Notes under the pieces: generated by a model
What the model was told of the DNA's origin: nothing
Databases searched by the model: none
Seen by the model: only the letters and a program-made list of their open reading frames with translations
Made by a program: the position numbers and the translations under genes
Part shown: piece by piece, positions 1-8,458 of the stretch
Numbering within the stretch: the first letter of the stretch is position 1
How the letters are laid out: each line of letters opens with the position of its first letter
Assembly: GCA_014268975.2 (NCBI GenBank)
Contig: CP077096.1
Span: forward strand, 3,261,501-3,325,500
Length of the DNA stretch: 64,000 nt
Source of the DNA: Pseudomonas wayambapalatensis
GTDB lineage: Bacteria; Pseudomonadota; Gammaproteobacteria; Pseudomonadales; Pseudomonadaceae
Direction of reading: 5' to 3'

Positions 1-858
1 CAGGCGGCCCTCCAGGCGGTGTTGAAGGTAGCGTCCGGCCGCAGTGGTCGCCAACGTGGTGAGCACGATGAACAGGCCGGGGAAAAAGGTCAGCCACCAG
101 GCGCTGGCAATGAAATCACGGCCCATCGACAGCATGGTGCCCCACTCAGGCGCCGGTGGTCGGGCACCAAGCCCCAGGAAACTCAGGGCAGATGCCCAGA
201 CGATGGCTTGACCGACGCCCATGGTCAGGGTCACCACCAGCGGGCGCATGGCATTGGGCAGCAACTGACGCAGGACAATGCGGGCGGTCGGGTGCCCCAG
301 CGCCCGCGCCGCTTCGATATAGCCCGAATTGCGTACCGCCAGCACCTGGCCACGGACCATCCGCGCATAGCCAGGCGCCCCACCCAGCCCGGTGGCGATG
401 ATCAGCGGACCGACACCGCTGCCGAACACCGCCACGAACAGCAGCGCCAGCACCAGGCTGGGAAAGGCGAACAGCACCTCCAGCAGCCAGCCCACGCCAC
501 GGTCCACCCGCGCCCCGCCCAATCCGCCGAGCAGCCCGAGGCTGACGGCGATGGTCATCGACAGCAAGGTTGCCGCCACACCGATCAGCAGGCTCTGACG
601 CGCGCCGTGGACGATACGCGCGAAGATGTCGCGCCCCGACTGGTCGGTGCCCAGCCAGTGCGTCCAGCTCGGCGCCTGGAACGCCTCGCGCGGCACGATC
701 GCCAGCGGGTCGATGCGGGTGAACAGCCCAGGCGCCAGCGCCGCCAGCAACAGCGCGAGCAGGAACAGGATCGCCAGGCTCGCCCCCAGCGGCGGCCACT
801 GCAAGCGACGTTGTCGACGCAGCGGCGCCTGGCTGTGTTCCAGAATAAGGTCGCTCAT
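1..858 (-). CDS. ABC transporter permease, DppC/OppC type (3' end cut by window edge)
   Basis: Inner-membrane permease of a peptide/nickel-type ABC importer. The reading frame is open from an ATG at 858 to base 1, giving 286 residues that end close to the usual C-terminus, so only a few codons are missing. An N-terminal membrane segment is followed by the periplasmic loop with the WLGTDQSGRDIFAR motif typical of DppC proteins, then by the core permease helices. The ATG overlaps the stop of the upstream permease by four bases (ATGA), which shows translational coupling. The ATPase genes presumably lie beyond the left edge. The substrate cannot be named from sequence. Confidence 0.9.
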   Translation of the reverse strand, partial: MSDLILEHSQAPLRRQRRLQWPPLGASLAILFLLALLLAALAPGLFTRIDPLAIVPREAFQAPSWTHWLGTDQSGRDIFARIVHGARQSLLIGVAATLLSMTIAVSLGLLGGLGGARVDRGVGWLLEVLFAFPSLVLALLFVAVFGSGVGPLIIATGLGGAPGYARMVRGQVLAVRNSGYIEAARALGHPTARIVLRQLLPNAMRPLVVTLTMGVGQAIVWASALSFLGLGARPPAPEWGTMLSMGRDFIASAWWLTFFPGLFIVLTTLATTAAGRYLQHRLEGRL

Positions 859-1838
859 GCGCTCGCCTCCTGTTGGCGTGGGTCGATCCATTGGTAGAGC
901 AGGTCCACGAGAATGTTGGCCAGCACGTAGGCTGCAGCCACCACCAGGGTGATGCCGATCACCAGCGGCAGATCCTGCAGTTGCACCGCCTGGTACAACT
1001 GACGGCCCACCCCCTTGCGCGAGAAGATCACTTCGCACACCACCGCCCCGCTGATCAGCGCACCGATGGCCCAGCCCGACAGTGACACCCCCGGCAGCAG
1101 GGCGTGGCGCAGGGCATGCCGGAAGCGCACGGCCAGGTCGCTCAGGCCACGGCTGCGGGCGCTGAGAATGAAGGGCTGATCGAGAGTCAGCTCGAGTGAT
1201 TCACGGGTCACCTGGGCGATGAATCCTGCCAGCGGAATGGCCAGGGAGAATGCCGGCAGCACGAGGCTTGCGAGGCTGTCGCTGCCCGCCGGCGGGAACC
1301 AGCGCAAGCCGAAGGCGAACACCGCCAGCAGCACCACCCCCAGCCAGAAGTGCGGCAAGGCGGCGCTGAGGGTTTCGGCCAGCGAGGCCAGCCCGCCGAT
1401 GAGCCGGCCACGGCCGGCGGTGACCACCGTCAACAGCAGCACCAGCAACCAGGCCAGCACCAGCGCGGCGAACGTCAGCTCGAGGGTTGCCCCGGCCTGT
1501 TCGGCCAGCACTCGGGTCACGGGCTGGTGCTGGGAGTAGGACTGGCCCAGGTCGCCCTGCACCAGACGCCCGAGATACAGCACGTATTGCACCGGTAGCG
1601 GTTTGTCCAGGCCGTACTCGCGCCGGGTCGCCTCGATGGCTTCCGGCGTCGGGTTGCCGGTGGTGCCGCCAAGAATCGCCAGCACCGGGTCGCCCGGCAT
1701 CAGGCGCAGGGCGAAGAAGGTCAGGGTCGCCACCGCCCACAGCACCAGCAGGCCGCCGCCCAGGCGAATGGCGGCGCGGCGTGCGAGCGCACCCAGGCGC
1801 TCGCGACGGGGATCGGTCAGGGTCGTCGGGTCGCTCAT
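855..1838 (-). CDS. ABC transporter permease, DppB/OppB type
   Basis: First permease of the same importer, about 327 residues. A first helix near the N-terminus (GLLVLWAVATLTFFALRL) is followed by the conserved MPGDPV stretch, then five further membrane segments and a C-terminal IDPRQ tail, as in DppB. I chose the ATG at 1838 and not the in-frame one at 1850. The 1838 start overlaps the stop of the binding-protein gene as ATGA, exactly as the next junction does. Order in the operon is binding protein, DppB-like, DppC-like. Confidence 0.92.
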   Translation of the reverse strand: MSDPTTLTDPRRERLGALARRAAIRLGGGLLVLWAVATLTFFALRLMPGDPVLAILGGTTGNPTPEAIEATRREYGLDKPLPVQYVLYLGRLVQGDLGQSYSQHQPVTRVLAEQAGATLELTFAALVLAWLLVLLLTVVTAGRGRLIGGLASLAETLSAALPHFWLGVVLLAVFAFGLRWFPPAGSDSLASLVLPAFSLAIPLAGFIAQVTRESLELTLDQPFILSARSRGLSDLAVRFRHALRHALLPGVSLSGWAIGALISGAVVCEVIFSRKGVGRQLYQAVQLQDLPLVIGITLVVAAAYVLANILVDLLYQWIDPRQQEASA

Positions 1839-3469
1839 TTGCTCACCCATGCGTCATAGAGGTAGGTCACTGCCAACGAGGGCTCCAGGCGCACGCCGTG
1901 GGCCGTCTTGTAGAGGCCCAGCCGCGTGCTCTGTGGGTAGGTGGTCAATTGCAGGTACTGGCTGGCGGCCTGTTGCTGGGCCTTGAGGTACAGCGCCCGA
2001 CGGCGCTCCGGATCCTGCGTGGCCAGGGCGTCGTCGAGCAGCGCGTCGAAGCCCGGATCGGCAAAGCCCGAGGAGTTCTGGTGATAGCCGCCGACACCTG
2101 CCGGCTGGACGAACGCCGAGCCAAAGATGATGCGCAGCACATCCGGGGTGTTGGTGTTCCAGTAACCGGTGCGGATGTCGTAGTCCCAGGCGGCCTGGCG
2201 CGCGGTGACCTGGGCGTCGCTCATCTGATCGATCACCAGTTCCAGGCCAGCCTGGCGGGTGGTGGCCTGCACCTGCTCCCAGAGGGTCAGTTCCGAAGGC
2301 GGTGTACGCGCGCCGATCAGCACCACCGCGCTCAGGCGCTTGCCATTGCGGGTGCGGTAACCCTGCGCATCACGCGCGGTCCAGCCGGCGGCGTCGAGCA
2401 ATCGGGCGGCGCGCTGCGGATCGTAGTCCTGGCTGCGCTCGAAAGCGCCGCTGTAGAACGGCGTGGCCACGCTGAGCGGGCCACCGGCTCGCGGAAACTC
2501 GCCGAAGTACACGCTCTTGAGCGCGCCTTCGATATCGGCACTGCGTACGAAGGCTTCACGCACGCGGATATCGTCGAACGGCGCCCGGCGCAGGTTGAAG
2601 GTGCCGTTGGTGGGGTTGCCGGGGCGCTGGGCGATGATCAGCTCGACATCCGGATTGCGCCGCGCAGCCTCGTGCGACTCGGGTGGCACGCTCTCGATCA
2701 CGTCGACCTCACCGGCCTGCAGCGAGGCGAAACGCACCGAAGGCTCCTGGATGAACTTCCACACGATGCGCTCAAGATACGCCGGGCCCTGGTGCCTGGC
2801 GGTCGGAGGCGCCCAGTTGTAGTCGGGGTTGCGCACCAGTTCGACTTGGTTCTGCCGGTCCCAGCGCACCACCTTGAACGGCCCGCTGCCCACCGGGCTT
2901 TCACAGTTCTCGTCACGGCTGCGCTTGAGCGCGGTGGGCGACTGGATGCCGAGAAAACCTTGGGCGAGCACTTCGAGGAAGGCGGCGTAAGGCGTGGCCA
3001 GGTGCACCACGGCGGTGTATTCGTCGACGATATCGGTGCCGCGATACTGGCGGATATAGCCGCCCGCGGTGCTGGACTGGGTCTTTGGGTCGGCCATGTG
3101 GTCGAGATTGGCCTTGACCGCCTGGGCATTGAACGGCGTGCCATCGGTGAAATGCACGTCGCGGCGCAGGTGGAAGGTGTAGCTCAGGCCGTCGGCGGAC
3201 ACCTGCCAACGCTCGGCCAGCCAAGGGCCGATACGGCCGTCGCTGTCCATCGACACCAGCGAGTCGAGGTACTGCTGGGCCACGAACACTTGCGGCATGT
3301 CACCCGCCACATGCGGGTCCAGGCAGGTGGGCTCACGGTCGGTGGCATAGACCAAGGTTCCGCCGTGCAGCGGCTGGTCGCTGCGCGTCGTGACCTGCTC
3401 GGCACGCTCGCAGCCAGCCAGGGCCAGCACGGCACAGAGCGGGATCAAGGGGAAGTTGAGTCGGTTCAA
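1835..3469 (-). CDS. ABC transporter substrate-binding lipoprotein, family 5 (DppA/NikA-like)
   Basis: Periplasmic solute-binding lipoprotein, 544 residues. The signal peptide ends in a lipobox, LAGC, with the lipidated Cys near residue 19. The body has the family-5 pattern (LVYATDREPTCLDPH near the start, WQVSADGLSYTFHLR, DVHFTDGTPFNAQ). These proteins bind peptides, nickel chelates or opines. The start is a TTG at 3469 supported by AGGAG six bases upstream. Two permease genes follow with four-base overlaps. It probably defines the substrate of the operon, which cannot be read from sequence. Confidence 0.92.
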   Translation of the reverse strand: MNRLNFPLIPLCAVLALAGCERAEQVTTRSDQPLHGGTLVYATDREPTCLDPHVAGDMPQVFVAQQYLDSLVSMDSDGRIGPWLAERWQVSADGLSYTFHLRRDVHFTDGTPFNAQAVKANLDHMADPKTQSSTAGGYIRQYRGTDIVDEYTAVVHLATPYAAFLEVLAQGFLGIQSPTALKRSRDENCESPVGSGPFKVVRWDRQNQVELVRNPDYNWAPPTARHQGPAYLERIVWKFIQEPSVRFASLQAGEVDVIESVPPESHEAARRNPDVELIIAQRPGNPTNGTFNLRRAPFDDIRVREAFVRSADIEGALKSVYFGEFPRAGGPLSVATPFYSGAFERSQDYDPQRAARLLDAAGWTARDAQGYRTRNGKRLSAVVLIGARTPPSELTLWEQVQATTRQAGLELVIDQMSDAQVTARQAAWDYDIRTGYWNTNTPDVLRIIFGSAFVQPAGVGGYHQNSSGFADPGFDALLDDALATQDPERRRALYLKAQQQAASQYLQLTTYPQSTRLGLYKTAHGVRLEPSLAVTYLYDAWVSK

Positions 3470-3595
3470 GGGCGCTCCTGCGGATGACTGGGCATGCAGG
3501 GGCTTTTGCAGGAGTTGTGCCGGGTTTCAACCCACTGATTTTGCTGGAGTTTGCCAAATATGCGCTGATCGATGGCGGGCAAAGTGTGCGCAGGG

Positions 3596-3611
3596 TGTTG
3601 GCACGCCAACA
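3596..3611. promoter_or_regulatory. Perfect 16-bp palindrome, candidate operator
   Basis: TGTTGGC-AC-GCCAACA is a perfect inverted repeat with 7-base arms. It lies between the divergent ABC importer operon and the lysE-type gene. Its place in a divergent promoter region suggests a repressor or activator site. The regulator is unknown. This is seen in the sequence; the function is inferred. Confidence 0.4.
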
Positions 3612-3723
3612 GTTGAGCGTCCAGATCATACCCATGCCTAAGGACAAGCGGCCCTATACTTCGCACTCACAGGGCCGCTTGCGCGCAGCGGGCCCGCCGC
3701 CCCTTCCCCTACAAGGCGTTCTC

Positions 3724-4335
3724 ATGGCACTCGACACCTGGCTCATCTACCTGCTGGCAAGCATCGGCCTGTCTCTGACCCCGGGTCCCAACAGTTTGCT
3801 TGCCCTGACTCATGGCGCCCGCTACGGCGCGCGGCGAACGCTGTTCACCATCCTCGGCGGCATGTGTGGTTTCAGCGCCCTGATCGCCCTGGCGATGTTC
3901 GGGCTGAGCGCACTGCTGCAAACGTCCGGCTCCGTGCTGCAAGTGCTCAAATGGGTCGGCGGCGCCTACCTACTGTGGCTCGGCATCCAGCTCTGGCGTG
4001 CCCCACCCCTGCACCTGGACCTGGCCCAGGGCCAGACCCGGCTGGGAAATGCCGGTTTGTTCCGCCAGGGTTTGCTGTCGGCGCTGTCCAACCCGAAAGT
4101 GCTGCTGTTCTATGGCGCCTTTTTGCCACAGTTCATCGACCCGCAACGCGGCCTGGCCCTGCAGTTCATCGTGATGGCGGCGACGTTCGCCTGCGTGGAA
4201 TGCCTGGTCGAATACCTGCTGGCACGCCTGGCCGGTCGCATCAGGCCGTGGTTGGCCAAGGGCGGCAAGGGGTTCAACCGCTGCTGCGGCGCGCTGTTCG
4301 CGATGATTGCGGTGGCGCTGCCGCTGGGGCGCTGA
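3724..4335 (+). CDS. LysE/RhtB family amino acid exporter
   Basis: Inner-membrane exporter of about 203 residues with the family signature near the N-terminus, SLTPGPNSLLALTHGARYG, and the NPKVLLFYGAFLPQFID motif in the middle, plus five to six hydrophobic segments. LysE/RhtB proteins export amino acids such as lysine, threonine or homoserine lactone. The ATG at 3724 was chosen because the signature sits at its usual distance from it and an AAGG lies upstream; the open frame before it is non-conserved. It is divergent from the ABC importer operon. Substrate unknown. Confidence 0.9.
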   Translation: MALDTWLIYLLASIGLSLTPGPNSLLALTHGARYGARRTLFTILGGMCGFSALIALAMFGLSALLQTSGSVLQVLKWVGGAYLLWLGIQLWRAPPLHLDLAQGQTRLGNAGLFRQGLLSALSNPKVLLFYGAFLPQFIDPQRGLALQFIVMAATFACVECLVEYLLARLAGRIRPWLAKGGKGFNRCCGALFAMIAVALPLGR

Positions 4336-4336
4336 A

Positions 4337-4371
4337 CCTGGCCTGCGAGCGCTTGCACGTCGCAGGCCAGG
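4337..4371. terminator. Hairpin between convergent genes
   Basis: A perfect 12-bp stem (CCTGGCCTGCGA / TCGCAGGCCAGG) with an 11-base loop lies just after the lysE-type stop and before the end of the convergent TonB receptor gene. There is no clear T tract, so termination is inferred from stem strength and place. Confidence 0.55.
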
Positions 4372-4380
4372 CGCGGGACG

Positions 4381-6606
4381 CTACAACGACCAGTCCAGGC
4401 TGACCATCAGGGTGCGCGGTTCGCCGTTATAGACGCCGTTGTAGAACCCCAGGTTGTTGTAATAGTGCTCGTCGAACAGGTTCTTCACGTTCACCGATGC
4501 CGACAGGTGTTCGTCGATCTGGTAGCGGGCCATCAGCCCGACCACCGAGAACGCCCGCTGGCTCATGCGGTCTCTGGCGGTGATGATGCCACCCGATGCA
4601 TTGCGCCCCACTGGGCGGTTACCGACACCAAAGGTGTGGCTCTGCCAGTCGAGGGTGCCGCCCACGGTCAGTTTTGGCAGCACCTTGTAGGTGCTGGAGA
4701 AACGCACCAGGTTCATCGGTCGGGCAGTGTCCTTGCGCGTCTTGTCGCCGCGCAGGGCGTGGGTGTAGCTGTAGCCCAGGCTCATCTGCCAGTCCGTCAT
4801 CACCTCGCCTGCCAACTCGGCCTCGAAGCCCTCGACCACCGCCCCCTTGCCACCGGACTTGTAATACTGCTCGCCGTTGGGGCCTGGCGGCACCGAGTCG
4901 TCGACCTCCGCAACGTTGTCCTGCTTGCTGCGGTACACCGCGGCGCTGAGGTTGGCCCGGTCCTCGAACAGGCTGCCCTTCAGGCCCAGCTCGTAGACCT
5001 TGCCCACGACCGGGTCCAGGTACTTGTCGCTGATGTCCTTGTTGGTCTGCGGGTTGAAGATGTCGGTATAGCTGACATAGACGGTGAATTGCTCATTGAG
5101 GTCGTAGAGCACACCGGCATAGGGCGTCCACTGGTCGTTCTGGGTCTGCTCGCTGCGGGAGATGTCGCTGACCGCCAGGTTGTCATCGTAGCTCCAGGAC
5201 TTGCTGGTGGTCTTCCAGCTGCCGTAGCGGCTGCCGAGTACCAGGTGCAGGCGATCGGTAGGGTTGAGCCGGGTGGCGATGTAGCCGGCCTTCTGCTCGA
5301 TGCGCGAGCGCGATTCATCCAGGCCAGTCTTGCGATCGTAGAACTTGGGAATACCGCCCATGTATTTCCAGTCGGGAATGATCGCGTAGCCCTGCGGATC
5401 GTTGCGGCCGGTGTAGTACGGCGAGCTGTCGCGTCGCTCGGAAACCCCGTAGCCGATCATGAAATCGTGGGTACGACCCAGCAACTGATAGGGGCCTGCA
5501 AGGTTGAAGTCCACGGCATCCATCTGCTCCTCTCCGGAGAAATGGCTGCTCCAGGCCTTCATGCCGCTACGGTCGGCCTCGGGGAAGCCGTTGCCGCCAT
5601 AGTAGACCTTGCCGTCGCTGTCGCTTTGCCGATGGGTGTAGGCCCCCTTGAGCAGCCAGTCGTTGCCCAGTTGCTGGTCGAGCGTGGCGAACACCGTCTG
5701 GTCCTTCAGTGGCCAGGACGACCAGGGCGCCGCCAGGTTGGTCGAGCGTGGCAGGTTGGCCTTGCTGCCATCGGCGTTCCAGTAGGGCACGGTGCCCCAG
5801 CTGGAGCCCTGGACATGCTTGTTCTGGTAGTCGTAGCCGACCGCCAGCACCGTGCTGTCGGTGAGGTCGGCCTCGAGGATGCCGTAGGCCACCTCACGCT
5901 GGGTCTGGTAGTGGTCCATGTACGATTTGTTGTCGCGATAGGCCAGCACCGTGCGCCCACGCAGGCGCCCGTCCCAACCCAAAGGGCCGCCAACGTCCAC
6001 GTAGCTGTAGTAGTTGTCGAAACTGCCGGCACTGATGCCGGTCTTCAGCGCCAGCTCATGGGACGGGCGCTTGCGTACCATGGCGATGGTGCCGGAGGGA
6101 TCACCCGCGCCGGTGGTCAGGCCGGTAGCGCCACGCACCACCTCGATACGGTCGTAGATGATGGTGTCGGAGTCGGACTTGAGCCCCGAGAAGGTGTTGA
6201 GCATCCCATCGATCTGGAAGTTGTTGATCGAGTAGCCGCGCGCATAGTACGTCGGTCGCTCGGAGTCGTTGCGCTGGACGGTCACGCCAGTGACGTGGCC
6301 CAGCGCTTCGGACAAGGTGTCGAGCTGGAAGTCGTCCAGTTGCTGGCGGGTCAGCACCGAGACCGATTGCGGGGTTTCCTTGATCGACAGATTCAGGCGC
6401 GTGGCGGCGCTCATGCTGCCGGTGGTGTAGGAGCCGGTGTGCTCGGTGGTGCTGCCCAGGCCCTGGGCGAGGATTTCGGTGGAGCCGAGCTCCAGTACGC
6501 CTTCCTCGGAACGCTTTTCGCGCTCTTCGGCCACCCCTGCCGGGCTGATGACGGTGGCGCACAGACCCAAGGTGAGAGTCATGCTACGGCTGATGGGCGC
6601 GAACAT
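4381..6606 (-). CDS. TonB-dependent siderophore receptor
   Basis: Outer membrane receptor for ferric siderophores, about 741 residues. After a signal peptide ending near PAGVAE come the plug domain (KETPQSVSVLTRQQLDDF, then IEVVRGATGLTTGAGDPSGTI) and a 22-strand barrel that ends in the terminal aromatic pattern LMVSLDWSL. There is no N-terminal STN signalling domain, so it is not of the FpvA/FecA transducing type. I chose the ATG at 6606, with AAGGAG upstream, over a start at 6666. A Fur-box-like site lies about 80 bases upstream, so iron repression is likely. The plug resembles catecholate/hydroxamate receptors; the ligand is unknown. Confidence 0.93.
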   Translation of the reverse strand: MFAPISRSMTLTLGLCATVISPAGVAEEREKRSEEGVLELGSTEILAQGLGSTTEHTGSYTTGSMSAATRLNLSIKETPQSVSVLTRQQLDDFQLDTLSEALGHVTGVTVQRNDSERPTYYARGYSINNFQIDGMLNTFSGLKSDSDTIIYDRIEVVRGATGLTTGAGDPSGTIAMVRKRPSHELALKTGISAGSFDNYYSYVDVGGPLGWDGRLRGRTVLAYRDNKSYMDHYQTQREVAYGILEADLTDSTVLAVGYDYQNKHVQGSSWGTVPYWNADGSKANLPRSTNLAAPWSSWPLKDQTVFATLDQQLGNDWLLKGAYTHRQSDSDGKVYYGGNGFPEADRSGMKAWSSHFSGEEQMDAVDFNLAGPYQLLGRTHDFMIGYGVSERRDSSPYYTGRNDPQGYAIIPDWKYMGGIPKFYDRKTGLDESRSRIEQKAGYIATRLNPTDRLHLVLGSRYGSWKTTSKSWSYDDNLAVSDISRSEQTQNDQWTPYAGVLYDLNEQFTVYVSYTDIFNPQTNKDISDKYLDPVVGKVYELGLKGSLFEDRANLSAAVYRSKQDNVAEVDDSVPPGPNGEQYYKSGGKGAVVEGFEAELAGEVMTDWQMSLGYSYTHALRGDKTRKDTARPMNLVRFSSTYKVLPKLTVGGTLDWQSHTFGVGNRPVGRNASGGIITARDRMSQRAFSVVGLMARYQIDEHLSASVNVKNLFDEHYYNNLGFYNGVYNGEPRTLMVSLDWSL

Positions 6607-6906
6607 CGCTGCCTTCTCCTTGTTCGATTCGATGAAAGTCCTGGATACCGGTTGGCCGGCATTCACATGAAAACGAATCTCGGATGAGAATCGTTATCGA
6701 ATTGTCATCAAAACGAAAACAGAAGGTCAGCAGGCGGGGTTCAGTGCCTGAAGCGGACGCACGCGATCGTCATTAATCGAGAAAATAAATCTATATTTAT
6801 CAGTGACATAAGAAACATACATGAAGTTATTTATAGAAAAACCTCATGTAGTTTCTCACCATTTCACAGGCGCTGATCGCTTACGCCTCAGCGCCCTGAA
6901 AGCACC
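6607..6906. other. Intergenic region with Fur box and AT-rich tract
   Basis: Three hundred bases without a gene. The right half, roughly 6775-6865, is far richer in A and T than the surroundings and holds an inverted repeat ACATGA (6819-6824) / TCATGT (6844-6849). The left half holds the promoter and Fur site of the TonB receptor. No open frame of note was seen. Confidence 0.6.
6684..6699 (-). promoter_or_regulatory. Fur-box-like operator of the TonB receptor
   Basis: ATGAGAATCGTTATCG on the plus strand reads CGATAACGATTCTCAT on the coding strand of the receptor. It closely matches the Fur consensus GATAATGATAATCATTATC. It sits upstream of the receptor start, where Fur would block transcription in iron-replete cells. 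Confidence 0.7.
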
Positions 6907-8121
6907 TCAGCAACCGGTCAGGGTTGCTGCTCGTCGCTCGCCAGCGAAGAACAGCGGGCGCAGTCGCACACCGATCAGGTTGCCGGCGTAGGCCGCCACC
7001 AACCACAGCCAGCCATGCACGCTGCCCGAGGCGATGCCGCTGAAATAGGCGCCGATGTTGCAGCCATAGGCCAGACGCGAACCGTACCCCAGCAGCAGGC
7101 CACCAATCACCGCGGCGATCAGCGAGCGCATCGGGATCTTCAGGCTCGGCGCGAAGCGTCCCGCCAGACCGGCAGCGAGCAAGGCACCCAGCACGATCCC
7201 CAGGTCCATCACCGTGGTGATGTCCTGCCACAGCGGTGCAGCCAAGGCCTTGGCGTTGGCCGGCGACTGCCAGAACACCCAACTGCCCACGTCCACGCCC
7301 AGCCCGCTCAAAGTCTTGGCACCCCACAAGGCGAAGGCCGAGGTGATACCCCAGGGGCGTCCGGCCAGCGCCAGGGTGGCGTAGTTGAGCAACGCCAGCG
7401 CGATTGCGCCCCACAGCAGTGGCCAAGGCCCACGCAGGAAACGGCGCAGGCCTTGATGCTCGCTGCTCACGGGCGCTTCCAGCGCGCCGTGGCGACGCTT
7501 CTCCAGCACCACGCTGACCCAGGCGATCACCGCGAACAGGGCGAGGCTGGCCACCAGCGCAGGCCCCATGCCCCACGCCTGGACGATCGAGGTGGCCGGA
7601 AATGAAGGCAGGGCGAACCACCAATCGGCATGGTGGGTCGCGGTGACCGAGCCGATGATGAAGAACAGCAGCGTCACCAGCATCCGCGCATTGCCGCCCC
7701 CGACAGTGAACAGCGTGCCCGAGGCACAACCGCCGCCCAGTTGCATGCCGATACCGAAGATGAACGCGCCGAACACCACCGACACCCCGGCAGGGGCCAC
7801 AAGGCCGGTGACAGGGCTGCCGAACAAGCTGCCCGCCGACAGCGCCGGGAAGAACAGCAGGACCGCCAGCGCCAACATGACCATCTGCGCCCGCAAGCCC
7901 GCGCCACGGCGTTCATTGATGAACACCCGCCAGGCCGAGGTAAAGCCAAAGGCGGCATGGTAGAGGGTCAGGCCCAGCGCCGCGCCGACCAGCAGCAACA
8001 GCACCTGCTTGAAACCGGCATTGAGGTTGAGGAACCAGGCGCCTGCCAGCAGCAGGGCCAGGGCAATCAGCGGCGCGCCAAGGCGGCGCGGCTCAGGTGT
8101 GACGGTAGCGGAAAAACCCAT
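6907..8121 (-). CDS. YeeE/YedE family sulfur-compound transporter
   Basis: Polytopic inner-membrane protein of about 404 residues made of two homologous halves, each with a conserved Cys motif: GGGCASGTLFTVGGGN in the first and GYGSRLAYGCNIGAYFSG in the second. Family members (TsuA and PmpA/B types) carry thiosulfate or other sulfur species through a chain of conserved Cys residues. The ATG at 8121 places the first hydrophobic segment at residue 17 onwards; upstream codons are not conserved-looking. It is a fused, single-chain form. It stands alone, with no TusA-like partner beside it. Confidence 0.88.
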   Translation of the reverse strand: MGFSATVTPEPRRLGAPLIALALLLAGAWFLNLNAGFKQVLLLLVGAALGLTLYHAAFGFTSAWRVFINERRGAGLRAQMVMLALAVLLFFPALSAGSLFGSPVTGLVAPAGVSVVFGAFIFGIGMQLGGGCASGTLFTVGGGNARMLVTLLFFIIGSVTATHHADWWFALPSFPATSIVQAWGMGPALVASLALFAVIAWVSVVLEKRRHGALEAPVSSEHQGLRRFLRGPWPLLWGAIALALLNYATLALAGRPWGITSAFALWGAKTLSGLGVDVGSWVFWQSPANAKALAAPLWQDITTVMDLGIVLGALLAAGLAGRFAPSLKIPMRSLIAAVIGGLLLGYGSRLAYGCNIGAYFSGIASGSVHGWLWLVAAYAGNLIGVRLRPLFFAGERRAATLTGC

Positions 8122-8223
8122 TGAAATACTCGGATAACAGTCGAACGGGCGGCGAGTATACCGCCGCACATTCGCGGATGGGAGCAACCGTCTTGCTCAC
8201 ACCCTTGAAAACAGGCCTGCCGC

Positions 8224-8370
8224 TCAACCGCGCTTCTTCTTCACTCCACCTTGGCGCGCCTTGAAACGCGGGTTCGACTTGCAGATGACATACAGGCGGC
8301 CGCGGCGCTTGACCACCTGACAGTCGCGGTGGCGCAGTTTGGCGTGCTTGAGGGATGACAAGACTTGCAT
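8224..8370 (-). CDS. rpmJ: Ribosomal protein L36, zinc-independent (C-minus) paralogue
   Basis: A 48-residue protein, [18 protein letters not shown] at the start and [13 protein letters not shown] near the end, matching the YkgO type of L36. Canonical L36 holds zinc with three Cys and a His; here only two Cys remain (17 and 30), so the zinc ribbon is lost. Such paralogues replace the zinc-binding copy when zinc is scarce and are normally repressed by Zur. The partner L31 paralogue that often lies next to it is absent here. A perfect palindrome lies 26 bases upstream of the ATG and is a likely Zur site. Confidence 0.93.
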   Translation of the reverse strand: MQVLSSLKHAKLRHRDCQVVKRRGRLYVICKSNPRFKARQGGVKKKRG

Positions 8371-8395
8371 GGCGATGCTCCGATACGACGATTGA

Positions 8396-8416
8396 TAATG
8401 TAATAACATTACATTA
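8396..8416. promoter_or_regulatory. Perfect palindrome upstream of L36 paralogue, candidate Zur site
   Basis: The core AATGTAATAACATTACATT has 8-base arms around a 3-base centre and extends one more base pair on each side. It is AT-rich and lies in the promoter position of the zinc-free L36 gene. Zur operators in gammaproteobacteria are AT-rich palindromes of this size and class. Right beside it, 8417-8430 contains GAGAATCATTA, which resembles part of a Fur box. Zur binding is inferred from the gene it controls. Confidence 0.65.
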
Positions 8417-8458
8417 ACGAGAATCATTAGCGATTGGCAAGCCCCCTCTCCCACTGCG

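Noticed and set aside
1487..3487. A 666-codon open frame antisense to the binding-protein gene
   Set aside because: The lipoprotein on the other strand has a lipobox and family motifs; this frame has none.
4465..6687. A 740-codon open frame antisense to the TonB receptor
   Set aside because: A shadow frame with low-complexity composition and no family features.
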